A stretch of DNA of 64,000 nt, taken from assembly GCF_003259845.1 (NCBI RefSeq), contig NZ_QLMJ01000022.1:62001-126000 (forward strand). The letters run 5' to 3'. Position 1 is the first letter of the stretch. Each line of letters opens with the position of its first letter. The stretch comes from Actinoplanes lutulentus. GTDB taxonomy: Bacteria > Actinomycetota > Actinomycetes > Mycobacteriales > Micromonosporaceae. This document shows positions 8,395 through 17,700 of this stretch, piece after piece. The translations under genes and the position numbers were made by a program. Below the pieces are notes generated by a model that worked only from the letters and a program-made list of their open reading frames with translations, did not search any database and was not told the DNA's origin.

Positions 8395-9399
8395 GTGTTC
8401 TACTGTGGAAGCGGAGGTGGAACGATTACCGGCGACCAGCTGCGGAAACTCGAGGCGGCCATCCTCGACGCGTACCGAAGTCGTGATGATCTTGAACGTC
8501 TGCTCTTCTTCTCCTTGGAGATGGAGCTTTCGCATCACGCGGACCCGCACAATCCGCTGCCGATGGTCGTGTTCCGGCTGATCCAGGCGGCGAAGAGTGG
8601 CGGGTGGCTGGTCAAGCTGATCGAGTCGATCCTGGCGGACCGCTCGGAGAACGAGGCGTTGCGGATCTGGGCCGTCACCTGCGGTTTCGCGCACGCGTCG
8701 GTGCCGCAGCCGGCGCCGCCGCAGGATCACCAGCTGCTGGACAGCGCGTTCTTCGACCTCGACCGGATCAAGCGGGCGATCGTGGCGGCCAAACGCCATG
8801 TCCCCGGCCGGGTGCTGGGTCTCGGACTGCACAGCGCCGAAGGCCTGGTGGTCAAGAAGTTGTGCGCGTGGCTGCCGTACTGCCTCGGTGAGACCGAGTG
8901 CAAGGACTGGCTGAGCCTGAGCCCGGACCAGGGTTCCGTCGACTCGCAGCTGAAGCGGATCCTTGACTACAAATCCGATCTGGACCAGGTGAATGTCGTC
9001 TGCCCGCTGCTCACCGGTGGGGCGAGCGCGCCTGCCGTCGCCGCGCTGTGGGGCGGGATCCAGGAGCGGTTCGGCGCGCACCCGTACATGTTCGTCGCGC
9101 TCTTCGTCGGTGTGGACGGCCATCCGGCGGGCGTCGTCGATCTGCCCGTGCCGGCCGCGGACGCCACCGACCTGACCCTGTGGGCGCAGGAGGTCGTGTC
9201 GCGCCGGGGCTGGCCCCCCACGCTCGCCGATTCCTGGGCCATGATGATCGCCGACAGGAGTGCGATCGGGGACGACCTCGACATGCGGCGGCTGTACGAG
9301 GAGATGGACCGTTCGATCCGCGACGTCCGCCGGGCGCCGGCGGATTTCAAGCGTCGCCTTGAGGAGTGGGGGAGCCTTGCAGACCCGGCACCGCGTTGA
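8395..9399 (+). CDS. EAD1 / inactive-STAND-like protein of a MoxR-vWA ternary system
   Basis: The N-terminal residues of about 13-100 match effector-associated domain 1 (TGDQLRKLEAAILDAY, DDLERLLFF, FRLIQAAKSGGWLVKLIES), a helical adaptor used for homotypic recruitment in bacterial conflict systems. The rest (LDSAFFDLDRIKRAI, GLGLHSAEGLVVKKLCAWLP, VNVVCPLLTGG) looks like the inactive STAND domain known beside such adaptors and lacks a usable P-loop. The product is soluble. GTG 8395 is the only standard start, but it has a poor SD. A strong GGAGGTGG (8413-8420) sits just before ATT 8425, where the EAD1 homology begins, so the true start may be ATT 8425 (324 aa). It overlaps the next gene by 23 bp. 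Confidence 0.75.
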   Translation: MFYCGSGGGTITGDQLRKLEAAILDAYRSRDDLERLLFFSLEMELSHHADPHNPLPMVVFRLIQAAKSGGWLVKLIESILADRSENEALRIWAVTCGFAHASVPQPAPPQDHQLLDSAFFDLDRIKRAIVAAKRHVPGRVLGLGLHSAEGLVVKKLCAWLPYCLGETECKDWLSLSPDQGSVDSQLKRILDYKSDLDQVNVVCPLLTGGASAPAVAALWGGIQERFGAHPYMFVALFVGVDGHPAGVVDLPVPAADATDLTLWAQEVVSRRGWPPTLADSWAMMIADRSAIGDDLDMRRLYEEMDRSIRDVRRAPADFKRRLEEWGSLADPAPR

Positions 9400-10324
9400 C
9401 ACCTCGCTGTGGTTCACCCCGGAGGAGCCGCTTCCGCCGTCGAAGTCCATTGAGGACGCCGGATCGCTGACCGAGGAGGGTGATCAGAAACGGACGGTGG
9501 AAGCCGAGCCGTACCGCTTCAGCCCGAACCTGCTGTCGGCCGTCAACCTGGCGATCAGTCTCGGCCGCCCGCTGCTGGTGCAGGGTGATCCCGGTGTCGG
9601 CAAGACGAGGCTGGCGCACGCTGTCGCGTACGGGCTCGGTCTTCCCCTGGAGCAGGCGCACATCAAGTCGACCAGCCGGGGACAGGACCTGCTCTACCAG
9701 TACGACGCGGTGCGGCGCCTGCACGACGGGCAGCTGCGCGGGTGGCGTAAGGGTGACGACGTCCGGGCGTACATCCGGCTCGGCCCGCTCGGCCGGGTGA
9801 TCGCCCGGGCTCAGCGTGGCCGGCGTTCGGTGCTGCTGATCGACGAGATCGACAAGGCCGACCTGGACTTCCCGAACGATCTGCTGCACGAGCTCGACGA
9901 GCTGGCGTTCGCCGTCGAGGAGGTGCCCGGCTGGGGTTACGCGGTGCCGCGCGACCGGCCCGACCTGCGGCCGATCATCGTGGTCACCAACAACGAGGAG
10001 AAAGCGCTGCCCGGGGCTTTCCTGCGGCGCTGCGTCTTCCACTACATCGAGTTCCCGGCCGAGCGGGCCGACCTCGACGCGATCCTGCGGATGCACGAGG
10101 TGACCCGGCCGGACCTGCGCGACGCCGTCATCGACGTGATCGAGCGGCTGCGTCAGGTCGACTTCGCGAAACGTCCGGGGCTGAGCGAGCTGCTCGACTG
10201 GGCGGGCTTCCTGGAGGCGGTGGGCACCCCGGCCGAGCAGGTGGCCGGTCTGCCGTACCTGGACGCGCTGCTCAAACAGCGCGGCGATCAGATCCGCGCG
10301 AACGAGCGGCTCGGCCGGCCGTGA
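9377..10324 (+). CDS. MoxR-type AAA+ ATPase
   Basis: This is a 315-aa AAA+ ATPase with Walker A GDPGVGKT (K76), Walker B VLLIDEIDKAD, sensor 1 VVTNNEEKALPGAFLRRC and a C-terminal helical lid. MoxR ATPases pair with vWA proteins as remodelling or co-chaperone modules, and the next gene is a vWA protein. TTG 9377 is chosen because it follows GAGGAG at 9361-9366 and gives a normal N-terminus; longer in-frame readings run through codons of the previous gene. The stop overlaps the next start (GTGA). Confidence 0.88.
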   Translation: MQTRHRVDTSLWFTPEEPLPPSKSIEDAGSLTEEGDQKRTVEAEPYRFSPNLLSAVNLAISLGRPLLVQGDPGVGKTRLAHAVAYGLGLPLEQAHIKSTSRGQDLLYQYDAVRRLHDGQLRGWRKGDDVRAYIRLGPLGRVIARAQRGRRSVLLIDEIDKADLDFPNDLLHELDELAFAVEEVPGWGYAVPRDRPDLRPIIVVTNNEEKALPGAFLRRCVFHYIEFPAERADLDAILRMHEVTRPDLRDAVIDVIERLRQVDFAKRPGLSELLDWAGFLEAVGTPAEQVAGLPYLDALLKQRGDQIRANERLGRP

Positions 10325-11505
10325 CCCGCGCCGATCCGCCGGACTTCGTACGGGAGCTGGTGGTGCGGCTGCGCCGTCGTGGCCTGCCGATCGGCCTGGA
10401 CGACTGCCTGACGCTGAGGTCGGCGCTCGCCGCAGGATTCGGGGTGGGCTCGGCCCGCGACTTCGAGGCGCTGTGCGTCGGGTTGTGGGCAAAATCGGTC
10501 GGCGAGCAGGAGACAATCCGGGCGGTGCTGGCCGGGGTGGAGGTGCCGGCGTGGAACACGGCCACGGCGACGTCCGAAGAGGACAGACACGGGAGCCAGA
10601 AGCCCGAGACGCGGCACGACGACACGCAGCCGCAGCCCGCTCCGCCGCCGCCTGCTGTTGCCTCCGATAAACCGCGCGATCTGCCCACCCTCCACCGCCT
10701 GTCCGGGATGTCCCTCAAGCCCCCGACAACCGGACGATTCGACTCCTCACTCGCCCTCGCGCCGCGCTACCCCCTCACCTCGCGCGAGATCGCCCAGACC
10801 TGGCGCCGCCTGCGCCGGCCGATCCGCTACGGCGCGCCCTCCGAGGTCGACGTCGACGCCACGATCGACCGCTACACCCGCACCGGCGTCTTCACCGGAC
10901 CGATTCTGATCCCCGCCCGCCGCAACACCGCCCGGCTCCTGCTGCTCATCGACCGCAACGGCTCGATGACTCCGTACGGCGACTTCGTCGAGCACCTGGT
11001 CCGCGAGATCCACCACGCCGGCCGGCTGGAATCCATCGCCACCTGGTACTTCCACAACCTGCCGAGCAGCCGCGTCGACACCGCCGTGCTGCGCGAGCTG
11101 CCCGACCCGTTCAGCCCGGAACTCGACCCGGTCCTCGGCCGGATCGCCCCCTCGGCCGCCGGCCGCCTTTACGCCGACCCGGCCCTGACCGAACCCCGCG
11201 CCTTCACCACGGTCCTCGACGACATCGTTCCCGGCACCGCCGCCGCGATCATCAGCGACGGCGGCGCGGCCCGCGGCACCCTGCAGACCGGCCGCCTCGT
11301 CGGCACCATCGCCATGATCAAAGCGCTGCGGAAAGCGCATTGCACTGTCGCCTGGATCAACCCGGTCCGGTCGCGCCTCTGGCCGGGCACCACGGCCGAG
11401 CAGATCGCCCGGCACGTGCCGATGTCCCCACTGACCGCCGACGGCCTGCACCGCGCGGTCGACGCCCTGCGCGGCGCCGGCCCACGCATCGAGCGTCCGC
11501 TATGA
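10321..11505 (+). CDS. vWA protein of the MoxR ternary system (SAV_2336-like)
   Basis: The 394-aa product has an N-terminal helical domain (FVRELVVRLRRRGLPIGLDDCLTL) typical of SAV_2336-type proteins. A Pro-rich linker (about residues 75-120) leads to a von Willebrand A domain from about residue 195. The metal-site motif is DRNGS (10951-10965) instead of the textbook DxSxS, with a later ISDGG. The C-terminal PVRSRLWPGTTAEQIARHVPM segment is typical for this group. The gene overlaps both neighbours by 4 bp (GTGA and ATGA), so MoxR, vWA and the EccC-like protein are probably made in fixed proportion. Confidence 0.85.
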   Translation: MTRADPPDFVRELVVRLRRRGLPIGLDDCLTLRSALAAGFGVGSARDFEALCVGLWAKSVGEQETIRAVLAGVEVPAWNTATATSEEDRHGSQKPETRHDDTQPQPAPPPPAVASDKPRDLPTLHRLSGMSLKPPTTGRFDSSLALAPRYPLTSREIAQTWRRLRRPIRYGAPSEVDVDATIDRYTRTGVFTGPILIPARRNTARLLLLIDRNGSMTPYGDFVEHLVREIHHAGRLESIATWYFHNLPSSRVDTAVLRELPDPFSPELDPVLGRIAPSAAGRLYADPALTEPRAFTTVLDDIVPGTAAAIISDGGAARGTLQTGRLVGTIAMIKALRKAHCTVAWINPVRSRLWPGTTAEQIARHVPMSPLTADGLHRAVDALRGAGPRIERPL

Positions 11506-14500
11506 CGTGGACCAGCAGTTCCCGGGCGACCGGCCTGCTCTACGAGGCGCGTACCGCGCTGACTCCCGGCGCGCTGGAGCTCGCCTGCCACGCCGCCGTG
11601 CCACCCGTCCTCGACGTAGGATTCCTCCATCTCCTGCGGGTCAACTTCTTCATCGACCCGCCGACCGTGCTCGGCTACGCCGCCGAGGCCGAGCTGCTGA
11701 ACTCGCCGCTCTTCCAAGAATCCGGCGCCGGCCTCTACGAGGTCGATCCGCACCTGCGCAGCCTGCTGCTGGCCGCCCTCGACGCGGCCTACGGTTTCGA
11801 ACGGCTCACCAAGGTCGCGTTGCTGCTGGAGCAATACACCAACCACGCCGACCCCTGGCAGCCCCGCGAACTCGAATTCGCCCAGCGCCTGACCGCCCTC
11901 AGCATCGTCGAACCCGCCCGCGCCGCCGACTGGCTCGCCAACGCCCAACAGGCCGCCGCCGGCCGCGCGACCTTCGGCCAGGAATGGTTCGTCGCGATGC
12001 GCAAACGCCTCACCGACGCACCGGCGCAGGCCGCCAACCTCACCGAAGAACTCACCCGCCTGCAAACCGCGGAGCCGTCCCTCGACACGGCGCGAGCCCT
12101 CGGCCGCCTGGGCCTGCTCCCCGGCGCCGACAACGCCACGATCAAAACCACCCTGCTCACCCTCGCGCGCCACCCCGACGCCGCCGTCGCGGCTCTGGCA
12201 ACCGAGGTCATCGAGACCTTGCAGACCCTCTCCCGCTCCGATCCCACATCGGTACGGGAAAACGACGGCACCCACGTCGACCTCCTGAGTCTGCTCTCCA
12301 CGAACGCAAGGGCATTGCGGGACTCGGTCCACATGATCCGTTCCTGGCGCGTGGAGCACTACATGCTCCGCATTCCGATCGGCGTCCTCCGCGACGGCGG
12401 CATGGTCGACCTCGACCTCAAGGAGGCGGCACAGGGCGGATCGGGCCCGCACGGCCTCCTGATCGGCACCGGCGGCTCCGGCCGGCACGACCTGCTGCGG
12501 GCGATGGTGGCCGCGCTGGCGATCACACACGGACCGGAGACGCTGAACTTCCTGCTGATCGACGGCCGGTGGAACACCACCTTCGGCCCGCTGGCGCTGC
12601 TCCCGCACAACGCCGGCACGATCACCGAGTTGGCCGGCGATCCCAGGCAGGCCGACCGCCTGGCCGATGCCCTGGAGAACGAGCTGATCCACCGCCAGAA
12701 ACTGTTCCGCGACGCCGGCGATGTCGCGAGCCTCCGGGACTATCGGATGGCCCGCCAGGGAACCGGCCTACCGCTGTTGCCCACCCTGCTGGTGGTCTGC
12801 GACGAGTTCACCGAGCTGCTGTCGGCCGGTTCGAGAGTCGAGCAGCTGTTCCGGCGGATCGGGCGGACCGGCCGGGCGCTCGGCGTCCACCTGCTCCTGT
12901 CGGCACGCCGGTTGGCGGAGGGTCAGCTGGATGAGCTGAGGCCGTACCTGTCGTACCGGATCGCGCTGCGCACCGCCTCGGCCATGGAATCCCGGCTGGC
13001 GGTGGGCGTCCCGGACGCCTACGACCTGCCGGAGGAACCCGGTCACGGATACCTCGACGCCGGTTACGCCAACCTGGTCCGGTTCACGGCAGTGCGGGTC
13101 TCCGGGCGAACACCGCCCGGCCGCCCCGGCGAGACGGACCTGGACCTGATCGTCGATGTGTTGAAGGACGCGGGCCCGCCGGCTCGCCAGGTGTGGCGGC
13201 CCCCGTTGCAGGGCTCGATCGCCCTCGACGAGGTCCTCGGCCCGGTAACCGTCGACCCGGCACGTGGTCTCCAGACGGTTGACCGGAGCATCCGAGGCGC
13301 CTTGCGTGTCCCGATCGCTGTCCTCGACGAGCCTCGGGAACCGCTGTGGCTGGACCTGTCCGGTGTGGACGGGCACGTCGCGGTAGTGGGCGCCAACTTC
13401 GCCGACAAGTCAACTGTGGTCCGCTCGTTGCTGACCGCTCTCGCGCTGACCCACACACCGGACGAGGTGCAGTTCTACGGTCTCGGCGATCTCGGCGGAT
13501 TTCGGGAGCGGCTGCTGCAGATCCCGCATGTCGGCAGCGTGACGGAAAGCCTCGCGGACCGGCATCGGGTCCGCCGGACCGTCTTCGAGCTGGCCGATCT
13601 GCTGGCACTGCGAAGGCGTTACTTCAGGCTGTCCGGTTTCGAGTCGATGGGGGAGTACTGGCGCGCAGGCAGCAACGTCCAGGACGATTTCGGTGACGCG
13701 TTCCTGTTCGTCGAGGACTGGGCCGCGCTTCACGAGGACTTCGCCGAACTCCGGCCGGTGCTCGACCTGATCGCCGATCGTGGCCCGTCCTACGGCGTCC
13801 ATCTGATCGCCTGCGCGCAGCACTGGTCCGAACTGCCGCCCGGCACCTTCGGATCCCGTTTGGAGTTACGCCTCGACGACCCGGGCGAATCCGTGATCAG
13901 CCCTCGCGCGGCCGGGGACGTGCCGGACCAGCCAGGACGCGGCATCAGCGCGGCGCCGGACGGCACCGTCCTGGACTTCCTCACCGTGCAACCCATGCTG
14001 AGCAGCGCGGCTTCGCCGGCATTGCTGGCCCGGGAGATCGCCGACGCGTGGACGGGTTCGCGGGCGCCGGGGGTTCGGCTGCTGCCGGAGGAACTGCCCT
14101 ACGACCATATTGATCTGGGTGCGGCCGACGGTTTCCAGCTGCCCATCGGTGTCGGCGACGTCAATCTCGAGCCGATCCTCGTCGACTTCGCCCGGAACAC
14201 CCACCTCCTGGTCACCGGCGACCCGGGGTCCGGCAAGACGTCGTTCCTGCGCGCCCTGTCTGCCTCGATCGACCGTCGGCTTGGGCCCTGGAATTCACTG
14301 ATTGTCGTGCTCGGCACGGAGCCCGGTGAGATGGAAATTCTGGCCAACTATTTGAAACGGCGGCTGCCGAGCCCCGACGTGACGGCGCAGCAGTTGCGGG
14401 AGCGCTCGTGGTGGACCGGCCCCGAGGTGTTCGTCCTGGTCGACGACTACGAGCTGATGTCGGACCAGTTGTCACCGCTGTTGCCGTACCTCAGCCAGGG

Positions 14501-14750
14501 CCGTGACGTCGGCCTGCATCTGGTGATCGCCCACCGGTACTTCGAGGTGGGCCACGCGCTCTTCGACCCGGTGCTGCTCCGGATGACCGAACTGAGTCCG
14601 GCGGGCGTGGCGCTGTCCGGACGCGGCCGCGAGGACGGGATGTCATCCAGCCTCAGTGTGCAGCCACTGCCGCCGGGCCGCGGGATCGTCACCTTCCGAG
14701 ACCAGGACGTGCAGTTCGTCCAGCTCTACCACCTGCCACCCGGCAGATAG
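11502..14750 (+). CDS. EccC/FtsK-type triple-ATPase protein of the ternary system
   Basis: ATG 11502 overlaps the vWA stop, giving 1082 aa. Residues 1-290 are a helical domain of the kind found next to SAV_2336-like proteins. The rest aligns along its length with the three FtsK/SpoIIIE ATPases of type VII secretion EccC. Domain 1 has GTGGSGRH (322-329), where the Walker Lys/Ser are replaced, but keeps VVCDEF. Domain 2 has a weakened GANFADKS (630-637). Domain 3 keeps GDPGSGKTS (906-914) and LVDDYE. In EccC it is domain 1 that is normally catalytic. There are no transmembrane helices, so it is not a membrane secretion ATPase. It could be the effector or motor of the system. Confidence 0.8.
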   Translation: MTWTSSSRATGLLYEARTALTPGALELACHAAVPPVLDVGFLHLLRVNFFIDPPTVLGYAAEAELLNSPLFQESGAGLYEVDPHLRSLLLAALDAAYGFERLTKVALLLEQYTNHADPWQPRELEFAQRLTALSIVEPARAADWLANAQQAAAGRATFGQEWFVAMRKRLTDAPAQAANLTEELTRLQTAEPSLDTARALGRLGLLPGADNATIKTTLLTLARHPDAAVAALATEVIETLQTLSRSDPTSVRENDGTHVDLLSLLSTNARALRDSVHMIRSWRVEHYMLRIPIGVLRDGGMVDLDLKEAAQGGSGPHGLLIGTGGSGRHDLLRAMVAALAITHGPETLNFLLIDGRWNTTFGPLALLPHNAGTITELAGDPRQADRLADALENELIHRQKLFRDAGDVASLRDYRMARQGTGLPLLPTLLVVCDEFTELLSAGSRVEQLFRRIGRTGRALGVHLLLSARRLAEGQLDELRPYLSYRIALRTASAMESRLAVGVPDAYDLPEEPGHGYLDAGYANLVRFTAVRVSGRTPPGRPGETDLDLIVDVLKDAGPPARQVWRPPLQGSIALDEVLGPVTVDPARGLQTVDRSIRGALRVPIAVLDEPREPLWLDLSGVDGHVAVVGANFADKSTVVRSLLTALALTHTPDEVQFYGLGDLGGFRERLLQIPHVGSVTESLADRHRVRRTVFELADLLALRRRYFRLSGFESMGEYWRAGSNVQDDFGDAFLFVEDWAALHEDFAELRPVLDLIADRGPSYGVHLIACAQHWSELPPGTFGSRLELRLDDPGESVISPRAAGDVPDQPGRGISAAPDGTVLDFLTVQPMLSSAASPALLAREIADAWTGSRAPGVRLLPEELPYDHIDLGAADGFQLPIGVGDVNLEPILVDFARNTHLLVTGDPGSGKTSFLRALSASIDRRLGPWNSLIVVLGTEPGEMEILANYLKRRLPSPDVTAQQLRERSWWTGPEVFVLVDDYELMSDQLSPLLPYLSQGRDVGLHLVIAHRYFEVGHALFDPVLLRMTELSPAGVALSGRGREDGMSSSLSVQPLPPGRGIVTFRDQDVQFVQLYHLPPGR

Positions 14751-14754
14751 GGTG

Positions 14755-14792
14755 CCGGGTGAGGGCCGGCGTGCGAACCGGCCCCCACCCGG
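14755..14792. terminator. Hairpin terminator between convergent genes
   Basis: CCGGGTGAGGGCCGG (14755-14769) pairs with CCGGCCCCCACCCGG (14778-14792) around an 8-nt loop, with a single A-C mismatch. It fills the 45-bp gap between the EccC-like gene and the convergent multidomain glycosidase gene. Confidence 0.8.
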
Positions 14793-14795
14793 GGG

Positions 14796-17700
14796 TCAGC
14801 GGACGGCGGCGCTGTACGGCGCCACGGTCACCTTGTCGATCAGCGGGGCGTACTGGGAGCGGAGCAGCACGTCCGGCCAGTCATCGGACGCGTAGGTCAC
14901 CCCGTCGAAGTTGGGCAGCTCTGACGAACTGAATGTCAACGTGTTCTGGCCCCGCCTCAACGTCACCGGGACGGTCAGCTCCCAGAAGTTGTTGTCGTGG
15001 AAGCTGTGCGGGAACAGCACCCGCTTGGCCGCGCCGCCGTTCACCGACACATCCGCGTGCCGGGCCAGGGGGTCCGGGTTGTAGTGGGTCGCCACCGCCT
15101 GCTCCGGATTGGAGTAGCGGATCCGCAGGGCGTAGGTGCCGGCCTTCGCCGCCGGGACGGTGAAACGAAGGGTGCTGGCGTCGCTGATGCCGGTCACCGC
15201 GGAACCGCCGCTGGCCAGGGACTTCGTGACCACCGCCGCGCTGCCGGTCACGACGGCGGACTCCGCCTCGTAGGTAACGGCCGGCAAGACAGAGCTGCCG
15301 CGGACGGACAGGCGGTCGACGACCGTACCCTTGCTCAGGCCTTTGACTTTGATCTTGTTGACGCCTCCGGAGAGGGAGACGGCGACCTTGCGGGAATTGC
15401 CGACGTCGATGCCGTTCACGGAAACCGAGGCGCTGCCGCGGGTCACCGAAAAGTCCAAGATCGACGCGGCGTCGCTGGGGGAGTAGACCCAGAACGTCGC
15501 GGTGCTGCCGCGGCCGAGTTCGGCGCCGCCGGAAACCGTGCGAGCGTGGTCGAGGGACGCCAGCTCGGCCTCGTAGACGTCGCTGGTCGCGGCCGGGTTG
15601 GGCAGCGACAGGGTGATCCGGTCGACGATCGCGTCGCCCTTCGTGGAGCGAAGGCCGTCGATGCTGCGGGCGGCCAGCGAGATCTGGTGAGTGCCCGCCG
15701 TGAGCTTCACCGTCGTGTCGGCGTGATCCCAGACCACCCACTTGTAGCCGAGCGGCAGGAAAATCTCCTGCTCAGCGGTGCCGTCGACGCGCAGGAAGAC
15801 GTTTGTCGGACCCTGTTCCCTGACCAGGTCGAACGTGTTCAGCGAGTTCGCGAACACGCTCAGGTCATAGGTTCCGTCCTTCGGCACGTCGACCGTGAAA
15901 TCGAGGACGCCGTCACTGCCGGTCCGCAGGCCGCCCACGTTGAAACCGCCCGAGGTGTAGAACTTCGAGACGTCCGAGGGCGAGCCTTCCGGACCGTTTC
16001 TGCTGTACCCGCCGCCGGTATAGGTCGCGTCCTCCGCCTCGAAAGATCCCGACCAGGTGGTGGGCACGGCCGTTGTCCGGTCACTCTTAGTGCCCGGTCC
16101 CAGGACGATTTCGTACGCCGAAGCTTCCGTCAGCTTGTCGAACGGCACCGCCACCTCGCCACCGACGACCGTGAGATTCTGCTCGGCGATCAGTCGCGGC
16201 GGGGCGGAGTCGCCGACCTGGCCGGTCCACGGGATCTCCCGGATCCAGGCGTGCACGGTCTTCCCGAAACTCTTCGGCACGTCGGTGAACCGGATATATC
16301 CGGCGCCGGCCGAACCACCGAAGATCGCCCGGGCCTGCTTCTTGCCGGTGTCGAGCGTGGCGACGCCCTGCAGCGTGTAGTTCTGGCCAGGGTACGGCGG
16401 CGTGACCTTCACGGTGTCGCCGGTCATCTGCCCGTACGCGTTGTACAGCCACCACTGGCCGTTGCCCCGGTTCGCCTGGACGGCCGAGTCGGAGAGGTTG
16501 CCGTCGATGTTCCAGTACGCGATGTCCGCGTCGACCTTTGATTCCTCGATCGCCGAGATCCACTGGATCATCTGGCCGGGCACGCTGGTGTGGTAGTTGA
16601 AGGCGTACTCATTGATGTTGATCGGAAGGTGTTGGCCGGGAAGGACCTCGGCTTCCCACTCGCGGTACTTCGCGACGTTGTCGCGGACCGCCTCGGGGTG
16701 GCTCAGCTCGTGCCAGGTGATCACCTCGGGCAGCGTGCCCGCGTCACGCGCGTGCTCCAGGAATCCCTTGACCTGGTCGAACAGGATGCTGGTGTTGGGG
16801 CCGGCGATCCGGGCGCCCGGCAGCTTGCCCTTGATCAGCGCGTAGACGTCGTCCCACGCCTGGAAGTAGTCGGCGGGGTTGTTCAGCCAGCTGACCTGGT
16901 TGTAACTCCACTCGCCGGTGCCGAACATGTTGCCCTCGGGCTCGTTGAACGGCACGAAGACGATGTTGTCCTGGTATTCCGGATCCAGGGTCGCGACCTG
17001 GTCGACCTGCTTGGCGATCTTCTGCTTGAAGAGCGTCAGCTTCTCCTGCGGCGTGCTCCCGGGCCATTGGTACGGGAAACCGCGGTGGATGTCGGTCATG
17101 TAGATGTAGACATCGCCATCGGTGCTGTCCGCGAGGGGTTTGACGACTTCGAGGGCATCGGCGCCGGGGTGCTGCGGTCCGTCCTGCGCCTTGGTCGAGA
17201 CGGTCCGCAGGTTCATCCCCTCGATCAAGTTGTTCGTGGGGACGCCGTCGCCGTACAGGCCGTAGAGCGTTCCGGCGGCGCCGCCGTGGAACGCGCCGGT
17301 GGTGGTGCCGAGGTCGATGGTGAGTTCGCCTTCACGGATCACGGTGACCGTGGCGGTGACAGTGGTGCCGGCGGCGGTTCCGGTGACGGTGAAGGTACCG
17401 CGCTGGGCGTAGCTTGCCGGGTCCACGGGCTGCCAGGTTATGGCGATATTTCGGTCATAACCGTCAGTGAACGCCGCAGGCACACTGGCCGGAAGGCGGG
17501 GCGGGGTGCCGATCGTGGTGCGGATGTTGAAGGACGTTTCGGATATTTCCGTTACGCTCGGCGGCGTCGCGCTGAAGTCCTCGGCCACCTGCGCGGCGGT
17601 GAGTGCCGTCCCGTAGACCCGGAAGTCGTCGACCGCGCCGTCGAACAGCGGGTCGGCGTAGAACGACTTGCCGATGAACCCCGCCGACGCGGTGCTCGCG

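Noticed and set aside
8395..14750. Reading the locus as part of a type VII (ESX) secretion system because of the EccC-like protein
   Set aside because: No EccB, EccD, EccE, mycosin or WXG100 genes are nearby, and the protein has no membrane helices. MoxR, vWA and EAD1 neighbours fit a ternary system instead.
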